In this document: positions 1 to 6,712 of the stretch, in pieces | How the letters are laid out: each line of letters starts with the position of its first letter | How positions within the stretch are numbered: the first letter of the stretch is position 1 | DNA from: Planctomycetota bacterium | Lineage (GTDB): Bacteria; Planctomycetota; UBA1135; JALUZX01 | DNA length: 10,130 nucleotides | NCBI GenBank assembly: GCA_027011425.1 | Contig: JALUZX010000294.1 | Coordinates: 1 to 10,130, forward strand | Direction of reading: 5' to 3' | Made by a program: the position numbers and the translations under genes | Notes under the pieces: generated by a model | What the model saw: only the letters and a program-made list of their open reading frames with translations | Databases searched by the model: none | Told to the model about the DNA's origin: nothing

Positions 1-56
1 GGTTCCCCCCCGCAGTTCCCCGGAAAGGCGCGACAAAGGGGGATGGGATGAACGCC

Positions 57-84
57 TAAACATCTATCTGCTTCTTTCCGATGT
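57..84 (+). promoter_or_regulatory. Possible sigma-28 (FliA/SigD-type) promoter for the che operon
   Basis: TAAA at 57-60 is followed after 16 bases by TCCGATGT at 77-84. The flagellar/chemotaxis sigma factor recognises TAAA, 14-16 bases, then GCCGATAA (or GCCGATAT). Here the -35 TAAA and the -10 core CCGAT are exact, while the outer -10 bases differ. Transcription would begin near base 91, leaving a leader of about 55 bases before the preferred cheA start. The position directly ahead of a chemotaxis operon fits the known regulon of this sigma factor. The match is short and was found by eye, so it is a candidate only. Confidence 0.45.
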
Positions 85-146
85 TCTCTTCGTATGACCA
101 TGATTGCTTTGGGCGCCAAGCGCATCCAGATCGCGGCGGAAGAGGC

Positions 147-2702
147 ATGAGCGAACCGCAAAACAGGAAACGAATTCTAGAGGAGCTGGCGCCATCGGTC
201 CTCCTTGCCGATCCAGGCGACCGTGACTCCCTTATAAAGCTTGCCTCCGACCTGGAGGCCCTGGCGGAGGAGGCCGCATCGGGGTCTCCTTCCGGCCTTC
301 CCGAAAGACTCCATCGTCTCGCGGAGGAGATTAAGGCCCTGGAATCCATGCCCCTCGAAAAAGCCCAAGAGAAGATGGAAGAGCTTCGAGAAGAGGTCTC
401 CCGTCTCCTCGAGGATCCTTTTCCGGGCGAGTCTCCCGGGAAAGGAGGAGCACAGGAAAAGGCTCCCCCTTCCCCCACTCCCGGGAACGAAGGGTTCGCC
501 CTTCCGGAATTCGCGGACGAGGATGTCTTCCAGGAATTCCTTGCCTCCTCCCGGAACGCCCTGGCCGAGGTGGAGAGCCTGGCCCTCTCCCTGGAGGACC
601 AGCCGGACAAAGCCCTTCCGGACCTCAAGAGAAAAATTCACACATTGAAAGGGGAAGCGGGGCTACTGGGTCTTGCCGACTTGGAACAAGTCTGCCACAC
701 CCTGGAAGACTTCCTGGAGACCCATGAACCCGGGGCGAAGACCGTCGACCTTCTCCTGGAAGTGAAAGACTGGATCGCCCGGGCCCTGGAGGCCTACGGT
801 AACCGCGTCCTTCCTCCTGAGGGAGCGGGAAGGATCCTTCACCTCCTGGAAGAGGTCAACGGGGAAAGTGGAACCGTTCCTTCCCAGGAAGAGAGCGGCT
901 CCTCTTCTCCCCCCGGGGAATCGGACCTGGAGACCTGGGACGAGGACTCCCTCTCCCTGGCGGAAGAATTCCTCGAGGAAGGAGGAGAGGGGATCACCAA
1001 GGTGGATGAGACCCTTCTCGCCGCCCAGGAAGAGGCACTTTCCCCTGAAGACGTGGACGCGCTCTTCCGGGTTTTCCACACCATCAAGGGCCTGGCGGGC
1101 TTCCTGGAACTGGAAGACATCACCCGCCTCGCCCACAACACGGAGGCTCTCCTTGACCAGGCCCGGAAAGGCGTCCTGACCATCGAGGGGCCCCTGCTCG
1201 ACCTCCTTTTCGATTCCACAGAAACCATGCGGAGACTGATGGAGAGCCTCAAGGAGGCCGTCGCCCGCGGAAAGAAACCCGCCAAGGGATCGAACCTGGA
1301 GGAGATCCTCACGCGCCTGGAGGAAGCGGCGAAGGGAACATCCTCCAAGCCGCAAGGGGTGCAGGAAAACCCTCCACCAACCTCCCCCCAAAGTCCCTCG
1401 TCATCCGCGAATGAAGTCCAAGGGGATCGAGGGGAAAGAAAAGAGCCGGAAAAGGACCTTGCCAAGCCCGACCCTCCCCGGAAAAAGCCGCAGGCACAGA
1501 CAAGGCCAACCAAGCTCAGGGAATTCGTGAAGGTGGATCTCCAGAGGGTGGACACCCTGGTCGCCCTGATCGGGGAACTGGTCATCGCCGAGACCATGGT
1601 GGTCAACGCCCCGGAACTGGAGAAAACATCATCCCCCAAACTTCGCAAGCAGATGGCCCAGATGTCCAAGATCACCAACGATCTCCAGGACATCGCCACA
1701 AGGATGCGAATGGTTCCCGTGCGAGACGTCTTCCAGAAGATGGCCCGCATGGTCCGGGACCTTTCCCGCAAGACCGGCAAAGTCGTGCGGACCGTGATCG
1801 AGGGGGCATCCACGGAGATCGACCGGGGGATGGTGGAACAGCTTGGAGATCCCCTGGTGCACATCATCCGCAACGCCGTGGACCACGGCATCGAAACTCC
1901 AGAGGAGAGGGAAAGAGCGGGCAAACCCCGGGCAGGAACCATTTACCTCCGGGCCCGCCACCAGGGAGGCAACGTGGTCATCGAGGTGGCGGACGACGGC
2001 CGGGGCCTCGACCGGGCCGCGATTCTGGCAAAGGCCAAAGGGAAGGGCCTGGTCAAGGAGGAAGAAAACCTGACGGACAAGGAGATCTACAACCTCGTCT
2101 TCGCCCCGGGCTTCTCCACGGCCAAGAAACTCACCGAGATCTCGGGCCGGGGAGTCGGAATGGACGTAGTCAAACGGAACATCGAATCGATCCAGGGTTC
2201 CGCATCCATCTCCTCGGTCCCCGGAAAGGGTTCCACCATCCAGCTCATCCTTCCCCTGACCATGGCCATCATCGACGGCATGCTGATTACCTGCGGGAAT
2301 GAGAGATACATCATCCCCACCCTCTCGGTGGTGGAATCCATCAAGCCCAAGGAAAACATGGTCTATACCCTGGCGGGAAAGGGGGAAGTCCTTTCCGTCC
2401 GCGGGGAAATCTTCCCGCTTTACCGCCTGGCCCTGCTCCTTGGCGTTCCCGGGGCCATCCAGGACCCCCTGGAGGCCCTGGTGGTGATCGTGGAATGCCA
2501 CGGAAAGAAGATCGGGTTTCTGGTGGACGACGTCCTCACCCAACAGCAGGTCGTAATCAAAGGACTCGGGGACGGACTCTTGAATACGAAGTATCTCTCA
2601 GGGGCGGCCATCCTCAATGACGGGAGGGTCGGCTTGATCTTGAACATGGCGGAGGTCGCCACCTTGGGAAACACCAACCGTAACCGTCCGGAAGGACGCT
2701 AA
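147..2702 (+). CDS. cheA: Chemotaxis histidine kinase CheA with two Hpt domains
   Basis: CheA autophosphorylates on an Hpt histidine and passes phosphate to CheY and CheB, in a cytoplasmic array with CheW and receptors. The product is 851 residues. Residues 1-90 are a predicted helical, charged region with no recognised family. Hpt1 (about 124-240) has H165 in HTLKGEAG. Hpt2 (about 265-365) has H311 in HTIKGLAG. A Pro/Ser/Lys-rich linker (about 375-455) leads to the P3 dimerisation helices (457-525). The P4 ATPase follows, with N box HIIRNAVDHG (572-581), G1 DDGRG (616-620) and G2 GRGVGMD (667-673). The CheW-like P5 domain runs from about 704 to the end. The start at 147 is preferred because GGAAGAGG lies just upstream. 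An ATG at 81 would add 22 uncharacteristic residues, has no ribosome binding site, and lies inside the candidate -10 element. All kinase motifs look intact, so it is probably active. Confidence 0.96.
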   Translation: MSEPQNRKRILEELAPSVLLADPGDRDSLIKLASDLEALAEEAASGSPSGLPERLHRLAEEIKALESMPLEKAQEKMEELREEVSRLLEDPFPGESPGKGGAQEKAPPSPTPGNEGFALPEFADEDVFQEFLASSRNALAEVESLALSLEDQPDKALPDLKRKIHTLKGEAGLLGLADLEQVCHTLEDFLETHEPGAKTVDLLLEVKDWIARALEAYGNRVLPPEGAGRILHLLEEVNGESGTVPSQEESGSSSPPGESDLETWDEDSLSLAEEFLEEGGEGITKVDETLLAAQEEALSPEDVDALFRVFHTIKGLAGFLELEDITRLAHNTEALLDQARKGVLTIEGPLLDLLFDSTETMRRLMESLKEAVARGKKPAKGSNLEEILTRLEEAAKGTSSKPQGVQENPPPTSPQSPSSSANEVQGDRGERKEPEKDLAKPDPPRKKPQAQTRPTKLREFVKVDLQRVDTLVALIGELVIAETMVVNAPELEKTSSPKLRKQMAQMSKITNDLQDIATRMRMVPVRDVFQKMARMVRDLSRKTGKVVRTVIEGASTEIDRGMVEQLGDPLVHIIRNAVDHGIETPEERERAGKPRAGTIYLRARHQGGNVVIEVADDGRGLDRAAILAKAKGKGLVKEEENLTDKEIYNLVFAPGFSTAKKLTEISGRGVGMDVVKRNIESIQGSASISSVPGKGSTIQLILPLTMAIIDGMLITCGNERYIIPTLSVVESIKPKENMVYTLAGKGEVLSVRGEIFPLYRLALLLGVPGAIQDPLEALVVIVECHGKKIGFLVDDVLTQQQVVIKGLGDGLLNTKYLSGAAILNDGRVGLILNMAEVATLGNTNRNRPEGR

Positions 2703-2797
2703 GGGGCGGAGCCGAACGAGGAACATCGACCGAAGGACGAGCAGACAGAGGAAAGGTCCGGGCCCGAGACCACTCCGGGGCCGGGGGAGGAAAGCAG

Positions 2798-3319
2798 ATG
2801 ACCACAGTGGATCCACCCGCCGCCGGGAAAAAGGCGGCTCACAGCCCATCCGAAATGAATCACCTTGCCGGGAAATACATGACCTTCAAGCTCGCCGAGG
2901 AGGAATACGGCCTTGAAATCCTGAAGGTGAGGGACGTGATCGGCCTGATGGAGATCACCAAAGTACCCAGGACTGAGGACTACATCCGGGGGGTGATCAA
3001 TCTCCGAGGGAAGGTCATCGCCGTCGTGGACCTGCGGCTGAAGTTCGGCATGGCGCCGACGGAGTTGAGCGACCAGACGGTGATCATCGTGGTCCAGTTG
3101 GTCCGCGACGGCAAAGAGTTCACCATGGGGATCCTGGTGGATGAAGTCCTGGAGGTGCTGGACATCGGCGCCGACCAGATCGAACCTCCCCCGGATTTCG
3201 GAAACCAAGGGATGGAGACGGACTTCATCCTGGGAGTCGGAAAAGCGGAAAACCGGGTGATCATACTCCTGGACATCGGGAAGGCCCTCAGCCCGGGGAA
3301 CGCCGAAACAGTCCGGTAG
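2798..3319 (+). CDS. cheW: Chemotaxis coupling protein CheW
   Basis: CheW is the scaffold that links receptors to the P5 domain of CheA. The product is 173 residues, a usual length, and is one CheW domain (about residues 25-165) after a short polar N-terminus rich in Ala, Lys and Pro. The signature IRGVINLRG is at residues 63-71, and R64 matches the conserved arginine of the CheW receptor-binding surface. It is followed by VVDLRLKFG and later by GILVDEVLEVLDI, both typical of the family. The start has a strong ribosome binding site, GGGGGAGGAAAG, a few bases upstream. It lies 95 bases after cheA and 71 bases before the receptor gene. No separate promoter is convincing in the 95-base gap, so co-transcription with cheA is likely. 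Confidence 0.95.
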   Translation: MTTVDPPAAGKKAAHSPSEMNHLAGKYMTFKLAEEEYGLEILKVRDVIGLMEITKVPRTEDYIRGVINLRGKVIAVVDLRLKFGMAPTELSDQTVIIVVQLVRDGKEFTMGILVDEVLEVLDIGADQIEPPPDFGNQGMETDFILGVGKAENRVIILLDIGKALSPGNAETVR

Positions 3320-3390
3320 AACATGGCGCTTCCGGGATCTTCTGGAGAAGACTTTGAAATCGAAACCGAATAGAACGAAGGAAGGGTAAG

Positions 3391-5295
3391 ATGACCACGA
3401 CGACCAAAACGAAATCCCCCAGGAAAGGGAAGGCCGGGGCCGCTCTCCGGGAAACCTTGCTGAAGGAGACCGGCGCATACGTGTTCGCCACGGACGCAAA
3501 GGGGAGGATCCTCTTCTGGAGCGCCGGAATGGAGGAGATCACCGGCAGAAGCATGAAAGAGATGGAAGGAAAGAGGGCCTGGCAGGGCTTCTTCGAGGAA
3601 GGGGGGAAGACGCCCATCCACTCGGCCATCCTCTCGGGGCTCGTGGAAAAGGAAGAGGCATTCTCCTGGGAGGGTTCCAAGGAGTATACCTTCACGGCGA
3701 AACCCGTCTTCAACGAGGACAAGTCCTTGGCGGGGGTAGTGGCCCATTTGGAACCAAAGCCGTTGAACAAACTGGCCGAGCAGGCCATGAATAACCTGAA
3801 CAACCTCCCCACGCCGGTCTTGCAGATCGACAGGGATTTCAACATCCTCTTCCTGAACAAGAAGGGTTGCGAAATCCTCGGCGTCGACCAGGATTCCCTA
3901 AAGGGCCGGAAATGCTACGAACTCTTCAAGACCACTCACTGCCGGACGCCCAAATGCTGTTGCGCCCGGGCCATGGACACGGGCTCCCAGGCCACCGACG
4001 AGACCGTGGTGGATCCCTCCGGCATCAACATGGACATCCGATACACCGGGGCTCCCGTCAAGAACGACAAGGGCGAAATCGTGGGGGCCTTGGAATACGT
4101 CCTGGACATCAGTGACCAGAAGAAAGCGCTCAACGAAATCGTCACGGTGGCGGAAGGGCTCGCCTCGGGCGACCTCAACGTCCAGATGAGTACAGACTTG
4201 AAGGGGGATTTCAAGACCATCGCCGACAACCTCAATCAGGGGATCTGCGCTCAGAGGAATATGCTCCGCGAAATCGTCACGATGGCGGAAAAACTCGCCT
4301 CGGCCGACCTCACCGTCCGGCTGAAGGGCGATTTCAAGGGGGATTTCAAGATTATCGCGGACAACCTCAACCACGCGATCGAAACCCAGCACGAAGACAT
4401 GACCAAGATCTTCGAAACGTTCCAGCAGATCACGGCCGCTTCCAAGCAGGTCACGACCAGCACCGAGTCCACCGCCCAGGGGGCCTCGGAACAGGCAAGC
4501 GCTCTGCAGGAGGTCTCCAGCGCCCTGGAACAAATCTCCGGGCAGACCAAGCAGAACTCCGACAACACCCAGGAGGCCAAGGCCCTGGCCCAATCCACCC
4601 AGGAAGTCGCCAACAAGGGTTCCGAAGGAATGAAACTCCTCCTGGACTCCATGCACAAGATCAAGAAATCCTCCGACGAAACCAGCTCGATCATCAAGGA
4701 CATCAACGAGATCGCTTTCCAGACCAACCTCCTGGCCCTCAACGCCGCCGTGGAGGCGGCCCGGGCCGGAGACGCGGGAAGGGGGTTCGCCGTAGTCGCA
4801 GAAGAGGTTAGGAACCTGGCCCTGCGTTCCAAGGAAGCGGCCAACAAGACGGAGCAACTAATCGCCCTTTCCACGAAGCTCGCCCAGGAGGGTGTGCAGG
4901 TTTCCCAGGACGCCAACGAAAACCTCAGGGAAATCGTAGATTCCATTTCCAAGGTCAAGGACCTGGTAGCCGAGATCGCCGTGGCCAGCCAGGAACAGGC
5001 TTGCGGGGTGGAACAGATCAACAAGGCCATTTCGGAAATGGAAAAAGGCGTGCAAGAGGCCGCGGGCAATGCCCAGGAATCCTCGAGCGCGGTTCAAGAA
5101 CTCGCGGGGCAGACCCAGGAACTCTTCTCCATGGTGGCCAAGTTCAAGCTCGACCGGAAAACCCCCGAGGTTGTTTCCCCCCAAGTGAAACCCATGAGAC
5201 CCGGAACGCCGGCGTGCGGAGCCAAACCTCCCGCAAAAAAGTCCGTCGAGGAACTCATCCCCCTGGACGAAGAAGAGGACTTCGAGGACTTCTGA
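3391..5295 (+). CDS. Soluble methyl-accepting chemotaxis receptor, PAS-PAS-HAMP-HAMP-MCP signal domain
   Basis: This receptor would control CheA and be methylated by CheR. The product is 634 residues with no hydrophobic segment long enough to span a membrane, so it should be cytoplasmic. PAS1 is about 20-125. PAS2 is about 133-246 and carries C160, C175, C184, C189, C190 and C191, with H183 beside the cluster. Two HAMP-like repeats begin at 249 and 294. The signal domain is about 345-595, with the hairpin tip at 440-480 (EIAFQTNLLALNAAVEAARA). Candidate methylation or deamidation pairs are E367/Q368, Q373/E374, E380/Q381 and Q562/E563. The tail after about 595 is Pro/Lys-rich and ends in IPLDEEEDFEDF. 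GGAAGGG precedes the start. It sits between cheW and cheR and is the only receptor in the window, so it is likely the cognate input. The ligand or cofactor is unknown; the cysteines suggest metal or redox sensing, which is inference. Confidence 0.95.
   Translation: MTTTTKTKSPRKGKAGAALRETLLKETGAYVFATDAKGRILFWSAGMEEITGRSMKEMEGKRAWQGFFEEGGKTPIHSAILSGLVEKEEAFSWEGSKEYTFTAKPVFNEDKSLAGVVAHLEPKPLNKLAEQAMNNLNNLPTPVLQIDRDFNILFLNKKGCEILGVDQDSLKGRKCYELFKTTHCRTPKCCCARAMDTGSQATDETVVDPSGINMDIRYTGAPVKNDKGEIVGALEYVLDISDQKKALNEIVTVAEGLASGDLNVQMSTDLKGDFKTIADNLNQGICAQRNMLREIVTMAEKLASADLTVRLKGDFKGDFKIIADNLNHAIETQHEDMTKIFETFQQITAASKQVTTSTESTAQGASEQASALQEVSSALEQISGQTKQNSDNTQEAKALAQSTQEVANKGSEGMKLLLDSMHKIKKSSDETSSIIKDINEIAFQTNLLALNAAVEAARAGDAGRGFAVVAEEVRNLALRSKEAANKTEQLIALSTKLAQEGVQVSQDANENLREIVDSISKVKDLVAEIAVASQEQACGVEQINKAISEMEKGVQEAAGNAQESSSAVQELAGQTQELFSMVAKFKLDRKTPEVVSPQVKPMRPGTPACGAKPPAKKSVEELIPLDEEEDFEDF
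4135..4404 (+). repeat. Tandem 135-base (45-residue) HAMP-like repeat inside the receptor gene
   Basis: Two consecutive 45-residue units start at residues 249 and 294 of the receptor. Both begin EIVT.AE.LAS.DL.V and end near GDFK.IADNLN. The high similarity of the two units points to an internal duplication that built a two-HAMP relay between PAS2 and the signalling hairpin. Unit boundaries are approximate. Confidence 0.8.
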
Positions 5296-5303
5296 GAAAC
5301 CTT

Positions 5304-5332
5304 GGGGCGGCCCGGCGATCCCGGGTCGCCCC
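5304..5332 (+). promoter_or_regulatory. Strong intergenic hairpin between the receptor gene and cheR
   Basis: Bases 5304-5315 (GGGGCGGCCCGG) pair with 5321-5332 (CCGGGTCGCCCC) as a 12-base-pair stem with one G.U wobble, closing a 5-base loop CGATC. No T-run follows, so it is not a standard intrinsic terminator. The 3' arm ends six bases before the GAGGG (5339-5343) of the cheR ribosome binding site. It could protect the 3' end of the receptor message, pause polymerase, or lower cheR translation so that receptor greatly exceeds CheR. The stem is seen directly; the role is inferred. Confidence 0.7.
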
Positions 5333-5346
5333 GCAGGCGAGGGTCC

Positions 5347-6174
5347 ATGGACCAAAAAGTTTTCGAAAGATTCTCCCGAATCGCCTACCAGGAGGCGGGG
5401 ATCCACCTGAGCGAGGCGAAGAAGACCCTGGTCTCCTCCAGGATCTCCAAGCGCATGCGTGCCTTGGGCCTCTCCAGGGAAATGGATTACCTGGCCCTCC
5501 TGGAAAAAGATCCCAAGGGAGAGGAGAAAAACCGTTTCCTGGACGCCATCACCACCAACTACACCAGGTTCATGAGGGAAGGGGACCACTTCCAGTTCCT
5601 CTCGGAGTGGGCCAAGCGGGCCGAGAGGCAAGGAAAGACCCGGTTCCGGATCTGGTGCGCCGCCGCCGCGAGCGGGGAGGAACCCTATTCCATCGCCGTC
5701 ACCATGCTGGAGGCCCTGGGGAACAGAAAGGCCGACCTCAAGATCCTGGCCACGGACATCTCCGAAGAGTCCCTGGCCCAGGCGAAGGAAGGGGTCTATT
5801 CCCTCCAGGCCGTCCAGCCCCTGACCAAGGCCCAGAAGATCAAGTATTTCGAAAAAGAAAAAGGGCGGGAAGGTGAGACCCTGTTCCGAGTAAAAAGGGA
5901 GGTTCGGGAGATAATACTCTTCCGCAAGTTGAACCTGGCCAAGCCGCCCTACCCCCTCAAAGGCCCGCTGGACGCGATCTTCTGCCGGAACGTCATGATC
6001 TACTTCCAGAATCATACCCGGCAGGGGATCGTGAGGGAGGCTGAACGCCTTCTCCGCCCTGCAGGGCTTTTCATCATCGGCCATTCGGACACCCTGGCGG
6101 GAGTGCAGACCGAACTGGTCACCATACGCCCCTCCCTCTTCATGAAAAGAGCGGAAGGCAGGCACACCAACTAA
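5347..6174 (+). CDS. cheR: Chemotaxis receptor methyltransferase CheR
   Basis: CheR transfers methyl groups from S-adenosylmethionine to glutamates on the receptor signalling helices, for adaptation. The product is 275 residues, normal for the family. The N-terminal helical domain (about 1-75) contains the conserved TNYTRFMREGDHF stretch. The SAM-binding domain follows: WCAAAASGEEPYS begins at W103, corresponding to the family motif around GEEPYS. ATDIS comes later, and DAIFCRNVMIYF begins at D209 (motif CRNVxIYF). All expected motifs are present, so activity is likely. ATG at 5347 is chosen because GAGGG lies just upstream and the family N-terminus starts there. A TTG at 5302 would translate through the hairpin and add 15 Gly/Pro/Arg-rich residues, which is unlikely. 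cheD follows after 19 bases. Confidence 0.95.
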   Translation: MDQKVFERFSRIAYQEAGIHLSEAKKTLVSSRISKRMRALGLSREMDYLALLEKDPKGEEKNRFLDAITTNYTRFMREGDHFQFLSEWAKRAERQGKTRFRIWCAAAASGEEPYSIAVTMLEALGNRKADLKILATDISEESLAQAKEGVYSLQAVQPLTKAQKIKYFEKEKGREGETLFRVKREVREIILFRKLNLAKPPYPLKGPLDAIFCRNVMIYFQNHTRQGIVREAERLLRPAGLFIIGHSDTLAGVQTELVTIRPSLFMKRAEGRHTN

Positions 6175-6193
6175 ATAACGGAGGTAAATGTAA

Positions 6194-6712
6194 ATGGGCG
6201 AGGCCCTGCGCTCGGCGAACAGAAAAAGAAAAGCCTCCCCCCTTGTAGTGGGCATGGCGGACATGGCGGTCAGCGACAACCCTGAAAAGGTGATCGTCAC
6301 CTACGCCCTTGGGTCCTGCATCGCCCTGGTCCTCTACGACCCGGTCCGCAAGGCGGCCGGGATGCTCCACTACATGCTTCCCCTCTCCCAGACGAACCCG
6401 AAAAAAGCCAAGAGCAATCCCGCCATGTTCGCGGACACCGGGGTCCCCCTACTTTTCAAAAAGATGTTTGAACTTGGCTGCCGCAGGGAAAACCTGGTGG
6501 TCAAAGCGGCCGGCGGCGGATCCATAACGGACGAGAAAGGCGTGTTCAACATCGGCAAGAGAAACCATACGGTTCTAAAAAAGATCCTTTGGAAAAACGA
6601 CATCCACATTTCCGCCGAGGACGTGGGCGGAAAGAGGTCCAGGACGGTCCACATCTACGTGAAGGACGGCCTGACCGTAGTCTCGAGCAGGGGGAGAGAG
6701 GAGGAACTATGA
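6194..6712 (+). CDS. cheD: Chemoreceptor glutamine deamidase CheD
   Basis: CheD converts receptor glutamines to glutamates, creating methylation sites and changing receptor activity. The product is 172 residues. The catalytic triad known from Thermotoga CheD (T21, C27, H44) aligns with T36, C42 and H59 here at identical spacing, in TYALGSC and GMLHYMLP. KAAGGGS, NIGKRN and AEDVGG are further family motifs. The N-terminus is about 15 residues longer than in the Thermotoga protein and is basic. GGAGG at 6180-6184 is a strong ribosome binding site nine bases before the start. A minimal ATG-TAA lies between them at 6188-6193. The stop codon overlaps the start of the next gene (ATGA), suggesting translational coupling. 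The usual partner CheC is not in the window. Substrates are probably the receptor glutamines at Q368, Q373, Q381 or Q562. Confidence 0.95.
   Translation: MGEALRSANRKRKASPLVVGMADMAVSDNPEKVIVTYALGSCIALVLYDPVRKAAGMLHYMLPLSQTNPKKAKSNPAMFADTGVPLLFKKMFELGCRRENLVVKAAGGGSITDEKGVFNIGKRNHTVLKKILWKNDIHISAEDVGGKRSRTVHIYVKDGLTVVSSRGREEEL

Noticed and set aside
2..97. Short open frames at the left edge that could be the end of an upstream gene (stops at 57-59 and 95-97)
   Set aside because: Only about 18 and 31 codons, with no recognisable protein; cannot be separated from chance.
81..146. Upstream in-frame ATG extending CheA by 22 residues
   Set aside because: No ribosome binding site precedes it, the added residues do not look like CheA, and the ATG overlaps the candidate -10 element; ATG 147 has GGAAGAGG just upstream.
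5302..5346. TTG start extending CheR by 15 residues
   Set aside because: It would translate the hairpin into a Gly/Pro/Arg-rich tail absent from the family; ATG 5347 has GAGGG nearby.
4858..6300. 480-codon antisense open frame across the receptor and cheR genes
   Set aside because: It lies opposite two clear genes, has low-complexity GC-driven composition and no domain; a mirror effect of codon bias.
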